Shown: positions 39,497 through 48,493 of the stretch, in pieces
Layout: every line of letters begins with the position of its first letter
Numbering within the stretch: position 1 is the first letter of the stretch
DNA from: Haloterrigena sp. H1
GTDB lineage: Archaea > Halobacteriota > Halobacteria > Halobacteriales > Natrialbaceae
Assembly (NCBI RefSeq): GCF_005938085.1
Contig: NZ_SMZK01000001.1
Location: 1,178,001 to 1,242,000 of the forward strand
Direction of reading: 5' to 3'
DNA length: 64,000 nucleotides
Notes under the pieces: generated by a model
Seen by the model: the letters and a program-made list of their open reading frames with translations, nothing else
Told to the model about the DNA's origin: nothing
The model's database searches: none
Made by a program: the position numbers and the translations under genes

Positions 39497-40852
39497 ATGG
39501 ACCGCGCAACGGCCGAGCCAGCAGTCGACGACCTCCCCGGCGAGCGGGCCCGTGAGTGGGTCAACTACCACCACCGGTTCGCCGCCCCGAGTACGTACGT
39601 CTACGAGTTCGTCTGGGATGTCAGTGGTGAAGCGATCGGCCCGTTCTGTACCGATGTCGACGGCAACGTCCTGCTGGATTTCACGAGTCACGTCGCCGCC
39701 TCGCCGCTTGGCTACAACAACCCCGCGATCCGCGAGCGACTCCGCGAATTCGACCTCGTCGATCCGCTGAAGATCGCCGGCCAGGACTTCTACGTGAGCG
39801 GTGGTGGTCCACCCGACGACCCGGAGCTCCCGGGTCCGACCCAACTCATGGATCGGCTGGTCGCGATGACGGACCAGTACGACATGGATCGGGTCTTCCT
39901 CTCGAACTCCGGGGCGGAGGCCGTCGAAAACGCCATCAAGATCTGCTACGCCGCCGGTGGCCACCGGGCGTTTACCTTCGACGGCGCGTTCCACGGCCGC
40001 ACACTGGGGGCACTCTCGCTCAACCGCTCGAAAGCCGTCCACCGAACTGGCTTTCCGGAAATTCCGGGCGTCGTCAGCGTTCCCTACCCAACCACTGACG
40101 AGGAATACGACACCCGCTGGCGGACCGACGGTCCCGGTGGCAATGTCGTCGCCGATATGCTCCATCCCGACCGCGGCGTGATCGACCCCAACGAAGTCGC
40201 CTACGTGATCATCGAGCCGATTCAGGGCGAAGGCGGCTACCGCGTCGCTCACCCCCAGTTCGCCCGCGATCTCGAGGCGCTCCGCGAGCGCTACGGCCTC
40301 CGGGTCATCGCCGACGAGATCCAGTCCGGACTGGGCCGGACAGGCGAACTGTGGGCCGTCGATCACCTCGAGCTCACGCCGGACGTCATCGCGAGCGGAA
40401 AGGGCCTCCGCGTGGGCGCGACGATTTCCCGGTCCGACGTGTTTCCCACCGAGCAGAGTCGCCTCTCCTCGACGTGGGGTGCCGGCGATTTCATCGCCGC
40501 CATGCAAGGCGTGCTCACGATCGACGTCATTCACGAAGCCGATCTGCTCGCGAACGTCCGCGAACGTGGGAGTCAACTCCGGGCGATACTCACAGACGCC
40601 GTCACCGATGGCGATGCCCCGGGCGTGATCGACGTTCGCGGTCGCGGCCTGATGCTCGCCGTCGAGTTCGATACCAAAGCGCGCCGGGATACGGTCCTCG
40701 AGGCGGCGTTCTCCCGTGGGTTGCTGACACTCGGCTGTGGCTTCAAGACGCTACGATTGCTGCCGCCACTGGACGTGACCGAACGGGAGATCGAGCTCGG
40801 GGCGAGGCTGTTGCTCGAGGCGATCGACGCCGCCGCGACCGACCCGATGTGA
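39497..40852 (+). CDS. Class III aminotransferase
   Basis: 451-residue PLP-dependent class III aminotransferase: LSNSGAEAVENAIKICYAAG, FDGAFHGRTLGALSLNRSKA, YVIIEPIQGEGGYRVAHPQF, VIADEIQSGLGRTGELWAVD, PLP-Lys in IASGKGLRVGA. The family covers 4-aminobutyrate, ornithine, acetylornithine and other omega- or amino-acid transaminases; sequence alone does not fix the substrate. A GABA- or lysine-type enzyme is plausible. Single gene, followed four bases later by a palindromic repeat. Confidence 0.9.
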   Translation: MDRATAEPAVDDLPGERAREWVNYHHRFAAPSTYVYEFVWDVSGEAIGPFCTDVDGNVLLDFTSHVAASPLGYNNPAIRERLREFDLVDPLKIAGQDFYVSGGGPPDDPELPGPTQLMDRLVAMTDQYDMDRVFLSNSGAEAVENAIKICYAAGGHRAFTFDGAFHGRTLGALSLNRSKAVHRTGFPEIPGVVSVPYPTTDEEYDTRWRTDGPGGNVVADMLHPDRGVIDPNEVAYVIIEPIQGEGGYRVAHPQFARDLEALRERYGLRVIADEIQSGLGRTGELWAVDHLELTPDVIASGKGLRVGATISRSDVFPTEQSRLSSTWGAGDFIAAMQGVLTIDVIHEADLLANVRERGSQLRAILTDAVTDGDAPGVIDVRGRGLMLAVEFDTKARRDTVLEAAFSRGLLTLGCGFKTLRLLPPLDVTEREIELGARLLLEAIDAAATDPM

Positions 40853-40856
40853 CACT

Positions 40857-40937
40857 CTCATACGGTCTGCCGTCCCGAGTGACCGGTGGACCTGCTGGAC
40901 AGGTACGGCCGGCACTGACTGACAGGAGTCCGCCTCA
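40857..40937. repeat. Palindromic intergenic repeat, copy 3
   Basis: About 81 bp immediately after the aminotransferase stop: CTCATACGGTCTGCCGTCCC at the left, an inner stem ACCTG/CAGGT, and GACTGACAGGAGTCCGCCTCA at the right. Its left end matches the reverse complement of the right end of the copy at 57714-57799 (CTCATACGGTCT). Confidence 0.6.
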
Positions 40938-40961
40938 GCCGCGGATACTCTGGGTCGCTCG

Positions 40962-41087
40962 CTATAGTAACAACTGAAACGATTCACACACCGATCGTAC
41001 AGTCCGCGGTTCTTGCTCACGTCGTCGCTCCGAACCGCGTCTCCGTCGTGCGATCGGGTGTGCAGTGACTGTCAGTGGCTACTATAG
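40962..41087. mobile_element. 126-bp MITE-like element with terminal inverted repeats
   Basis: The left end CTATAGTAACAACTGA and the right end, read on the minus strand, CTATAGTAGCCACTGA match over about 36 bp with a few mismatches and indels (both continue to CACAC..CGATCG). There is no coding capacity. No clear target-site duplication is seen in the flanks, so the insertion is old or generates none. It resembles non-autonomous derivatives of haloarchaeal insertion sequences, but no parent is present in this window. Confidence 0.6.
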
Positions 41088-41146
41088 TGCTGGCATCAAC
41101 GGCGCGTTCGACTCGGTGATCGTGCCCGCCCATCACGACGGGACGA

Positions 41147-42022
41147 TTACGATGGCGTTGACACGGGACGGGGCTGTCCCCAGCCACGAAGCGACTCAGG
41201 GCCCCAGCCGACGACCAGCACGATCGCCACGAGGGCAGTCCCAAGGTGGACGGCCGGGTACAACTCGGGACTAAATCCGATTGTCTCACCAGTCAGATTA
41301 CCGACGGAGTGCAGCCCGATCACGGCGAGGACGCTTCGCTGTGTGTTGTTGTAGACCCACGTGGCGATGATGGCGGTGAGCACGATGCTCGGGAGCCACC
41401 ACCACAGCGCCGGATCGAAGGTCGTTCCCTCGTAGTAGCCGGCCATATAGACAAGTGGCACGTGCCACGATGCCCACACGACGCCGAGGATCAAACTCGC
41501 CACCAGCGCGCTCCAGCGCGCCTGCAATTGATCGAACCAGTAGCCACGGAGGCCGATCTCCTCGATCGTCGGAAACACGAGCGCGACGGCGACCAATAGG
41601 AGCAGTGCCGACGGATCGAGCAGGCGGTCGGTCGTGATGACCTCGAGCGGCGCCGACGTATACCCGGTCGCGAGCGCGACGCCGGCGGCGAGCAGATTGA
41701 ACGCCGGATAGAAGAGGGCGATGACCAGCCACCAGCGGGGCTCGATGCGGTCGCGATCGGTCAGCCGTCGCCGGAGATCGGCGATGCCCGCACGGCCGTC
41801 CTCAAGCCATAGCAACACCAGCCCTGCGAGCAGCGGACTCATCCCGCCGACGAGGAACAGCCCGACATTCGGAACCGACCACACCGACTCGCCGGAGGCG
41901 ACGATCGGGAGCCAGAACAGGTACGCCCAGCCCAAATAGAGCGTCGGAAAGGCCCACGGCTGCGAGCGCTCGAGCGCCCGCCGCACTCGCGTCTGGGCTG
42001 TCGACCGTGACGTGGCGTCCAT
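41147..42022 (-). CDS. CPBP-family intramembrane metalloprotease
   Basis: 291-residue membrane protein of the CPBP (Abi/CAAX protease) family. Motif 1 is [14 protein letters not shown] and motif 2 [14 protein letters not shown], with a later conserved HSVGN in [11 protein letters not shown]; these Glu and His residues bind the catalytic metal. About eight membrane spans. Such proteases act on prenylated or membrane peptides, or in bacteriocin immunity; the target here is unknown. ATG at 42022 (MDATSRST) is preferred to 42034. Confidence 0.85.
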   Translation of the reverse strand: MDATSRSTAQTRVRRALERSQPWAFPTLYLGWAYLFWLPIVASGESVWSVPNVGLFLVGGMSPLLAGLVLLWLEDGRAGIADLRRRLTDRDRIEPRWWLVIALFYPAFNLLAAGVALATGYTSAPLEVITTDRLLDPSALLLLVAVALVFPTIEEIGLRGYWFDQLQARWSALVASLILGVVWASWHVPLVYMAGYYEGTTFDPALWWWLPSIVLTAIIATWVYNNTQRSVLAVIGLHSVGNLTGETIGFSPELYPAVHLGTALVAIVLVVGWGPESLRGWGQPRPVSTPS

Positions 42023-42115
42023 ACCCAACGTCACGGCTCGCTGAAACGATGAAGGCGTGCGTTCGCTCTCACGGACTGGGAACGAGAACAGGACCGAAAG
42101 AACGCAGCGACGGTG

Positions 42116-43408
42116 TTACTCGCCGCGGAGTTCGTTCATGTGGTCGATCCGTCTCTGAACGAGGTCGGCTTTCCCGATGTCGTGGCGCATGTGCAGGCCC
42201 TCGTCGCCGGCAACCGCGAGGGCGTCTTCGGCGATTTCCTCGGCCTCGTCGATCGAGTCGGCGACGCCGACGACGGCGAACGACCGGGAGGTCGTCGTGT
42301 AGATGCCGTCGTCGCGCTCGTCGACGCTGGCGTAGTACAGCAGGGCGTCGCCCGCGCTCTCCTCGTCGACCTGCACCTTCGCGCCGGCCTCGGGGTCCGT
42401 CGGGTAGCCCTCCGGCACGGCGTACTTACAGACTGTCGCCTGGTCGGCAAACTCGAGTTCCGGCGGGGCCTCGCCGTCCCGTGCCGCGGTGAGCACGTCG
42501 AGGAAGTCCGTTTCGAGGACCGGCAGCGTGTTCATCGCCTCGGGGTCGCCGAAGCGAGCGTTGAACTCGATGACACGGGGGCCGGTCTCGGTCAGCATGA
42601 ACTGACCGTAGAGGATGCCACGGTAGTCCTCGAGGGCGTCGACGGTCGCCTCGATGATCGAGACGGCCTCCTTGTAGTCGTCGTCGCTCATGAACGGGAG
42701 GTCGTTCGTCGCGTCGGAGTAGCTCCCCATACCGCCGGTGTTCGGCCCTTCGTCGCCCTCGTAGGCGCGTTTGTGGTCCTGCACTGCGGGTGCGGTTTCG
42801 AACGCGCCGTTGGCGACGAAGGCCTGGATCGTCACTTCCTCGCCGATCAGCCGTTCCTCGAGGACGATCCGGTCGTAATCCGATTCGCGGATGTACTCCT
42901 TGCCCTCCTCGGGCGTGACCTGATCGCCGATGACCTTGACGCCCTTGCCGCCCGTGAGGCCGGCGGGCTTGATCGCGAGGTCACCGTCGTACTCGTCGAT
43001 GAACTCGCAGGCGGCGTCCATGTCGTCGAACGTCTCGAAGTCCGGACAGCCGGGGATGTCGTTCTCCGCCATGAACCGGCGCTGGAAGGCCTTGTCCGTC
43101 TCGATGCGAGCGTCGGCTTCCTTCGGACCGAAGGCGTAGATGCCTGCGTCCTCGAGTGCGTCCGCGACGCCGGCGTCGAGCGGCGCTTCGGGGCCGATGA
43201 CGGCCAGTGTCGCGTCGACTTCCTCGGCGTAGTCGACGACGGCGTCGGGGTCGGTCGTCTCGAGCGTCTCGAACCCGACTGCGATGCGGGCGATGCCGGG
43301 GTTTTTGTTGCCGGCACAGGCATAGAGGTCGGCCTCGCTATCCTCGAGCGCGCGGGCGATGGCGTGTTCGCGGCCGCCACCCCCGATCAACAGAACGTTC
43401 TCTCGCAT
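42116..43408 (-). CDS. purD: Phosphoribosylamine-glycine ligase
   Basis: 430-residue ATP-grasp enzyme, second step of purine synthesis (PRA + glycine + ATP to GAR). Start VLLIGGGGREHAIARALEDS, middle LAIKPAGLTGGKGVKVIGD and late GPRVIEFNARFGDPEAMNTL are diagnostic. Length normal. Single gene on the minus strand. The start ATG at 43408 is followed directly by the dinucleotide-fold strand, so no extension is needed. Confidence 0.95.
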   Translation of the reverse strand: MRENVLLIGGGGREHAIARALEDSEADLYACAGNKNPGIARIAVGFETLETTDPDAVVDYAEEVDATLAVIGPEAPLDAGVADALEDAGIYAFGPKEADARIETDKAFQRRFMAENDIPGCPDFETFDDMDAACEFIDEYDGDLAIKPAGLTGGKGVKVIGDQVTPEEGKEYIRESDYDRIVLEERLIGEEVTIQAFVANGAFETAPAVQDHKRAYEGDEGPNTGGMGSYSDATNDLPFMSDDDYKEAVSIIEATVDALEDYRGILYGQFMLTETGPRVIEFNARFGDPEAMNTLPVLETDFLDVLTAARDGEAPPELEFADQATVCKYAVPEGYPTDPEAGAKVQVDEESAGDALLYYASVDERDDGIYTTTSRSFAVVGVADSIDEAEEIAEDALAVAGDEGLHMRHDIGKADLVQRRIDHMNELRGE

Positions 43409-43538
43409 GGTCGATAGCGGAACGCACGAACCTGTAAGCGTTGCTCTTTCGGCGGCCGGAAGTATTCACGTTCGTGGGGTAGTCGTCGGAACGTGGGTGC
43501 GTTCGACGCCGTCGCCGGCACCGCTCACACGTCGTCGG

Positions 43539-44351
43539 TCACGTCCGAGAGCGGAGGAACTCGTCGTCGAAGGTGAGACTGTCCTCGTCGACGGGGCTGG
43601 ACTCGGCAGCCACGAGATTGCCGGCCGGATCGAAGATTTCGGATTCGTCGCGCATCACGTAGAGCTGTCCCGGGTTCGTCCCTGCAGCCTCCTGGGGAAA
43701 GAGGAGGAAGCGCTGATTCGTGCCAAGATATCTGGCGTGGACGGTGTTGTAATCAGTGAACAGACCGCTCTGTTCGACGTCTTGGGGAACCCAGCCCTGC
43801 GCGCCGGAGGTAATCTCGAACAGGGCACTCGAGTAGAAGTCGTCCGGGCGGACGGCGGCCTCGCCACCCCCGCCCTCGAAGTACTCGAAGTCCTCGTCCT
43901 CCTCCATTTTGAAGGGCAGCTCCGCCTGCGTGACCGGTCGGTACTCGACTCGAATGAGGTTCGCGGCCGGAAGTTCCGGCGCTCCTGATCCCAGTCGGTC
44001 GTCGAAGACGTAGACCTGCCCGCGCTCGACCTGTGCGTTCGGTGGCAGGAAGAGGTATCCCTCCTCGTTCGTGTTGAAGTACTCGATGACGCGCACGCTG
44101 TAGTTCTGTACCGGCTCCTCGTTTTGTACCACAGGGGCGTTCTCGAGCGGCGGTGAGACGACCCTGAAGATCGCGCCGGAGAAGTACGTCTCGCGGGTGG
44201 AGATCACGTCTTGAAAGGACGCGTCAGCTGCTTCGTCTCCGGATTCCTGGGCCGTCGTACTCCCCGTCACTCCGAACGCAAGCGCGCCCACGGTCGCCGT
44301 ACCCGTCCCGATGAATCGACGTCGCGTCTCGAAGCGTGGTGTGTTAGCCAT
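43539..44351 (-). CDS. Tat-exported protein of unknown function
   Basis: 270 residues with a Tat signal: ETRRRFIGTGTATVGALAFG and a TTAQES cleavage region near residue 36. The mature part looks like two related halves, each with a line such as NYSVRVIEYFNTNEEGYLFL or NTVHARYLGTNQRFLLFPQE followed by a GQVYVF / GQLYVM strand, suggesting internal duplication of a beta domain. No enzymatic residue pattern is recognised. It is expected on the cell surface or outside. Confidence 0.7.
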   Translation of the reverse strand: MANTPRFETRRRFIGTGTATVGALAFGVTGSTTAQESGDEAADASFQDVISTRETYFSGAIFRVVSPPLENAPVVQNEEPVQNYSVRVIEYFNTNEEGYLFLPPNAQVERGQVYVFDDRLGSGAPELPAANLIRVEYRPVTQAELPFKMEEDEDFEYFEGGGGEAAVRPDDFYSSALFEITSGAQGWVPQDVEQSGLFTDYNTVHARYLGTNQRFLLFPQEAAGTNPGQLYVMRDESEIFDPAGNLVAAESSPVDEDSLTFDDEFLRSRT

Positions 44352-44461
44352 TGTAATCAGCCGCCTTTTCAGGCCGTTCCTTCAGCCCGTCTGTGGATAG
44401 GTTTCGGGCCGGAGTTTGCAGCCATCTCTGAACGACTGCGCGTCTCGGCGGCGGCGACCGG

Positions 44462-45076
44462 TTACTGATCGGCATTGGACCGGAGTCGGTTCCGGAGGAA
44501 TCCGACGAGACCGCCGACGTGGCCGGTTCCCCAGATCGCCACGATCAGCCCGCCGATTCCGTTGAATACGAAATCGGTGACGATGTCGTCGACTCCGTAG
44601 ACGGGAACCAGACCACCGAGGGCGTACTCGAACACCTCCCACAGGACGCCGGCGGCGAGGACGAAGACGACGATGAACAGCGATCGAAACGCCGACGGAA
44701 CCGACACGTCGTCGGAGTGGAGTTCGAGCGCCCGGAACGAAGCGTATCCGAACCCGGCGACGACGATCGACGACACAGTGTGTGTCACCTCGTCGTACCA
44801 CTGATACTGCCGGTAGATGCCGATCGAGCCGACTGAGTGGAGGAAGACGGCGGCAGTGATCCAGAGGACGAGTCCGGCGTCCATCGCGTACCCGTATTCC
44901 CGCCGCAGAACCGCCGGTAAGAACGAGACACAGAGCGCGAGACTCGCCGTCACGGAAACCGAAATCCGTCCCGCCACCGTCCCGTAGACGACCAACCCGA
45001 CCAGTGCGAGCTGTAGCAGCCACACGAGCCGTCGCTCCCAGGTGTCGGTCACGTCGAGTAGATCGCCGAGCGTCAT
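44462..45076 (-). CDS. Polytopic membrane protein, DUF2238/YjdF-like
   Basis: 204 residues with five to six membrane spans. YQWYDEVTHTVSSIVVAGFG and VLWEVFEYALGGLVPVYGVD followed by DDIVTDFVFNGIGGL recall the YjdF/DUF2238 and VanZ-like groups with conserved His, Glu and Asp in membranes. Function unknown. Its ATG overlaps the stop of the upstream broken gene by ATGA, so it was part of a two-gene transcript. The very long open frame upstream of this start is out-of-frame shadow. Confidence 0.75.
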   Translation of the reverse strand: MTLGDLLDVTDTWERRLVWLLQLALVGLVVYGTVAGRISVSVTASLALCVSFLPAVLRREYGYAMDAGLVLWITAAVFLHSVGSIGIYRQYQWYDEVTHTVSSIVVAGFGYASFRALELHSDDVSVPSAFRSLFIVVFVLAAGVLWEVFEYALGGLVPVYGVDDIVTDFVFNGIGGLIVAIWGTGHVGGLVGFLRNRLRSNADQ

Positions 45077-45675
45077 GTCGACCCCGTACTGTTGGTCGCT
45101 CGACCGACGGCTCCGGCGGGCTCGAACCGCGTGAGATACCATTCGAAGAGTCCGCCCAGGACGAAGCCGACGAGCGTGACGACGACGATGTCCTGTTGGA
45201 GTTCGGTCTGGGAGCGCAGGAACGCAGTCCCGAACCAGCGATCCGAGTAGAACTGGGCGACGGTCCAGAGCGCCTGCAGCGCCATCGTCGTCATGACCGC
45301 GAAGGCGACGGCGAAGCGACGGCTTAGCTCGACCGACGTGAAGACCTCGAGTTCGACGACGACGATCAGCGCCAGCGTCGCGACGATGAGGTATCCCGCG
45401 GCTTCGGGACCCAGCCCGACCCCCCTGGCGATCACTGCGATCGCAGCGACCGATAGCACGGGTCAGGGGAGCATCGCCGTCCAGTCGCGGGTCGCCAGCG
45501 CAGGCACCGATGCCACGACGACGACCAGCAGTGCGAGCCCGCACCAGAGGATGGCGGCCGTGAGCCCGTTCCAGATGGCACTCAGCGCCACGATGCCGGT
45601 CAGTACCCATCCGATGACGGCGTTCGCTCGCTGTCCGTGGACGAGGTCCTCGAGCGTCACCACTCCTAGTGACAC
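45073..45675 (-). pseudogene. Membrane protein gene broken by an in-frame TGA
   Basis: Two pieces lie in one frame. The first 70 codons (MSLGVVTLEDLVHGQRANAV at the start; three hydrophobic spans by its end) stop at TGA 45465-45463, and the same frame resumes at once with LSVAAIAVIARGVGLGPEAA and more membrane spans to 45073. Read through, it is a 200-residue protein with about six spans. The stop lies in TAMLP-stop-PVLS, where Trp (TGG) is likely in intact relatives, so one base change explains it. A sequencing error or a truly split gene are alternatives. It is upstream of and overlaps the DUF2238-like gene. Confidence 0.65.
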
Positions 45676-45734
45676 GCGGTCGAACTAAAGTCCGAAGCCG
45701 GCACAACAACCGTCGGGAGACACGAAAAGCGGCT

Positions 45735-45743
45735 GTTTTTATC
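45735..45743 (+). promoter_or_regulatory. TATA box of thyA
   Basis: TTTTTATCC lies 24-32 bases before the thyA ATG, consistent with a leaderless thyA-folA mRNA. Confidence 0.6.
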
Positions 45744-45766
45744 CGTACGGACAAAACTCAAGCGCA

Positions 45767-46783
45767 ATGCAACAGTACCTCGAGCTGGTCGACACGGTCC
45801 TCTCCGATGGCACCTACAAGCCCAATCGGACGGGCGTCGACACGATTTCGTCGTTCAGCGAGCACTACGAGGTCGACTTACAGGACGGGTATCCGCTGTT
45901 GACGACCAAAGAGATGGACGGCTATCGCTGGAACTCGATGCTCCACGAGGTCTGCTGGTATCTCTCCGGCGAGGAACACATTCGAGAGCTCCGCGAGGAG
46001 ACCAAGATCTGGGACGCATGGGCCGACGACGAGGGGCGACTCGACACCGCGTACGGCCGCTTCTGGCGACGGTATCCGATTCCCGAGGCTGACGCGCAAC
46101 TCGAGGGCGAGACCTGGCCCGACGCGGCCCACCGATGGGTCACCGAGGAAGCTGACGGTCGGCGGACGTTCGACCAACTGCAGTACGTGATCGATACGCT
46201 CTCTGAGTCGCCGAACTCCCGTCGGCTCGTGGTCAACGCCTGGCATCCTGCCAACGCGGCCGTCTCGACGCTGCCGCCCTGTCACTACACGTTCGTCTTC
46301 AACGTCCAGGGCGATCGGCTGAACTGCCATCTCACCCAGCGGTCGGGCGATACCGCGCTCGGGATCCCGTTCAACATCGCAGCCTACTCGCTGCTGACCA
46401 AAGTGATCGCCCAGCAGACCGGCTTCGAACCCGGCACGTTCGCCCACACCGTCGTCGACGCACACGTCTACTGCGGGCGCGGCGCGCGCGGGGAGTGGTA
46501 CGCCGACAACCTCGAGACACTGCAATCGAAACTGGCAGCGGTCGACGACCGCGAGGAGTATCTCGCGGTCCGCGAGTGGCTCGAATCGGAAGCTCCACCC
46601 GAGGCCGCGGGTGACGAACGGCTCGATCACGTCCCCGGCCTGCTCGAGCAGCTCTCGCGGGAGCCACTCGAGCGCCCGACGCTCGAGGTAGCGGACGTCT
46701 CGATCGACGAGCTGAGCTACGACGACGTCGAGCTTCGGGACTACGAGTCACACGACGGGATCGAATTTTCGGTGGCCGAATGA
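45767..46783 (+). CDS. thyA: Thymidylate synthase
   Basis: 338-residue ThyA converting dUMP and methylene-THF to dTMP and dihydrofolate. The N-terminal motif DTISSFSEHYEVDLQDGYPL and MLHEVCWYLSGEEHIREL, the catalytic Cys172 in PPCHYTFVFNVQGD, and QRSGDTALGIPFNIAAYSLL are all present. It is longer than bacterial ThyA (about 264) through an insert and a C-terminal extension. folA starts inside its stop codon (ATGA), so its product dihydrofolate is recycled by the next gene. Confidence 0.96.
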   Translation: MQQYLELVDTVLSDGTYKPNRTGVDTISSFSEHYEVDLQDGYPLLTTKEMDGYRWNSMLHEVCWYLSGEEHIRELREETKIWDAWADDEGRLDTAYGRFWRRYPIPEADAQLEGETWPDAAHRWVTEEADGRRTFDQLQYVIDTLSESPNSRRLVVNAWHPANAAVSTLPPCHYTFVFNVQGDRLNCHLTQRSGDTALGIPFNIAAYSLLTKVIAQQTGFEPGTFAHTVVDAHVYCGRGARGEWYADNLETLQSKLAAVDDREEYLAVREWLESEAPPEAAGDERLDHVPGLLEQLSREPLERPTLEVADVSIDELSYDDVELRDYESHDGIEFSVAE

Positions 46784-47322
46784 ACGGCGATACCGACGTG
46801 TCGGCGCTCGAGACCGACCGCGAACTCGTCGCGATCGTCGCCGTTGCCGACAACGGCGTCATCGGCAAGGACGGCGACATGCCCTGGTATATCCCCGCCG
46901 ATCTCCGGCACTTCAAGGAGACGACGATGGACCAGCCGGTCATCATGGGCCGGGTGACCTACGAGGGGATCCTCGAGGCGCTTGGCGAGCCACTGCCCGG
47001 CCGGACGACGATCGTCCTGACGAGCCAGGACCTCGAGACGCCAGACAACGCCGTCGTCGCGCACGATCTCGAGGCTGCACTCGAGGCGGCCGAAACCGCG
47101 GCCCGTGAGCGCCACGACGGGGCCGATCGCGTGTTCGTCGCCGGCGGCGCGACGGTCTACGAGCAGTTCCTGCCGGCGGTCGATCGGCTGATCGTCACCG
47201 AAGTCCACGACGATCCCGAGGGCGATACGCACTTTCCGGACTGGGATCGGGAGGCGTTTCGGGCAGTTGCGCTGGACGAGCGCGACGGGTTCGCGTTCGT
47301 GGAATACGTCCGTCGCGACTGA
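46780..47322 (+). CDS. folA: Dihydrofolate reductase
   Basis: 180-residue DHFR: ELVAIVAVADNGVIGKDGDM, the PWYIPADLRHFKETT active-site loop with catalytic Asp, PVIMGRVTYEGI and the NADPH segment VFVAGGATVYEQFL. It regenerates tetrahydrofolate from the dihydrofolate made by ThyA. A four-base overlap with thyA shows translational coupling, as in other haloarchaea. Confidence 0.95.
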   Translation: MNGDTDVSALETDRELVAIVAVADNGVIGKDGDMPWYIPADLRHFKETTMDQPVIMGRVTYEGILEALGEPLPGRTTIVLTSQDLETPDNAVVAHDLEAALEAAETAARERHDGADRVFVAGGATVYEQFLPAVDRLIVTEVHDDPEGDTHFPDWDREAFRAVALDERDGFAFVEYVRRD

Positions 47323-47370
47323 TCCATCGATCCGGATGGATCGCTCTGTTCCCCGAGTACAGGGAACCTT

Positions 47371-47452
47371 GGACGGTGAAACGATGTGGCTGGCTTATCC
47401 GTAGATTGGGTCAAGAACTCTCCACCCCGAACAGGGGATTCAGGTGAGAGAT
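47371..47452 (+). promoter_or_regulatory. Duplicated 82-bp upstream block, copy 1
   Basis: From GTGAAACGAT to the ATG at 47453. It aligns without gaps to 48412-48493 (about 80% identity by hand count), including a TATA-like GGCTTATCC, ATTGGGTCAAGAAC, CACCCCGAACAGGGGA (inverted CCCC/GGGG) and a GGTGA Shine-Dalgarno six bases before the start codon. Confidence 0.7.
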
Positions 47453-47884
47453 ATGACAACAGAAAACAAAGAGCAGTCGGACGACTCGAGCGACTCGCTC
47501 GCGAAGCGAGGAACGCTGGCCGCGACGGCGCTCGCCCTCGGCGCGGGCGCGACGGCCGGCACCGCCGCCGCACAGGACGACGAGGACGTCGTCGTCGTGT
47601 TCGAAGACGACTACCGCCCCGACGCTGACTTCGACGTCGTCTCGGAACTCGAACCGGAGACGAAAGAGGACGTGTTGTCGGACTCCGGAGCGACGGACGA
47701 CGTGTTCGACGATCCCGACGACTGGGACGCCTACATCATCAAGTACGATCTGGACACGGATGCCCCGGCGTGGGGGCTCCTGTTTACGGAGGATATCGCC
47801 CTCGAGGCCGGCGACAGCGAGACGATGGGAGAGGACGGAGCGTTCCGCGACTCCCGTCTGGACATGATCGAAGCCGAGTTGTGA
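47453..47884 (+). CDS. Small secreted-type protein, copy 1, degenerate Tat signal
   Basis: 143 residues. A Ser/Asp-rich N-terminus leads to a hydrophobic segment TLAATALALGAGATAGTAAA and a probable Ala-x-Ala cleavage near residue 39. The paralog at 48494 has RRSFMKK at the same place; here the twin Arg is lost and only AKRG remains. The mature part DDYRPDADFDVVSELEPETK through DDPDDWDAYIIKYDLD and EDIALEAGDSETMGEDGAF is acidic and unrecognised. ATG at 47453 follows a GGTGA ribosome-binding site. Export route uncertain. Confidence 0.7.
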   Translation: MTTENKEQSDDSSDSLAKRGTLAATALALGAGATAGTAAAQDDEDVVVVFEDDYRPDADFDVVSELEPETKEDVLSDSGATDDVFDDPDDWDAYIIKYDLDTDAPAWGLLFTEDIALEAGDSETMGEDGAFRDSRLDMIEAEL

Positions 47885-47891
47885 GCGCAAG

Positions 47892-47934
47892 CGAGAGACC
47901 CCGCGACGCGGTCTCCCGTTCGAACCTTTTCTCT
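47892..47934 (+). terminator. Hairpin terminator after secreted protein 1
   Basis: GAGAC (47895-47899) pairs with GTCTC (47911-47915) around a GC-rich inner stem and is followed by CCTTTTCTCT. It is 10 bases past the stop. Confidence 0.5.
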
Positions 47935-48411
47935 CGCGTGATGGTCCGTCTCGTGACGTCAGTCGAACGTGTCTTACTTACAGCCCGATCGAGACTCGAG
48001 GTGTCGCCCGCGAGACCCACGCCAGCGGCGTGGGCCGACATCGCTGGTCGGATTGCCGATCAGTCACGGTCGTGATCAGTTTCTCGTGATGGTTTTCTCA
48101 CGGACAGTCCGAGGAAAGCATTTGTTTTATTATACGATGGGTTCGGGCCACACGACACAGCCGGTCTAAAACCCACGGAAACGCCGTTACGACCCGAATC
48201 AGGCCGCATCGGATCGACAGCGACGCGACTGCCGGTTGTCACGGGTGACTCCCATCAGTTACGAAACGTAATGGCAGAAAGCACGTGCGTCGATGCCCGT
48301 TTCGCTCGATAAACAATCATTGCTGACAGTATTCGGTCGGTAGCTCGTGAAGTGTCGAAATCAGGGCGTATAGGCATCCAGAACGACCATCGTTCGGGTT
48401 CAGTTTGTCTT
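47935..48411. other. Intergenic spacer between the duplicated genes
   Basis: About 480 bases with no acceptable frame and no repeat I can support. AT-rich stretches at 48110-48140 and 48250-48330 could hold further regulatory sites. Confidence 0.45.
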
Positions 48412-48493
48412 AGACAGTGAAACGATCGGGCCGACTTATGCGAAAATTGGGTCAAGAACAGGTCACCCCGAACAGGGGACTTAGGTGAGAGAC
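48412..48493 (+). promoter_or_regulatory. Duplicated 82-bp upstream block, copy 2
   Basis: Ungapped partner of 47371-47452: CGACTTATGC in the TATA position, ATTGGGTCAAGAAC, CACCCCGAACAGGGGA and GGTGA before the ATG at 48494. Confidence 0.7.
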
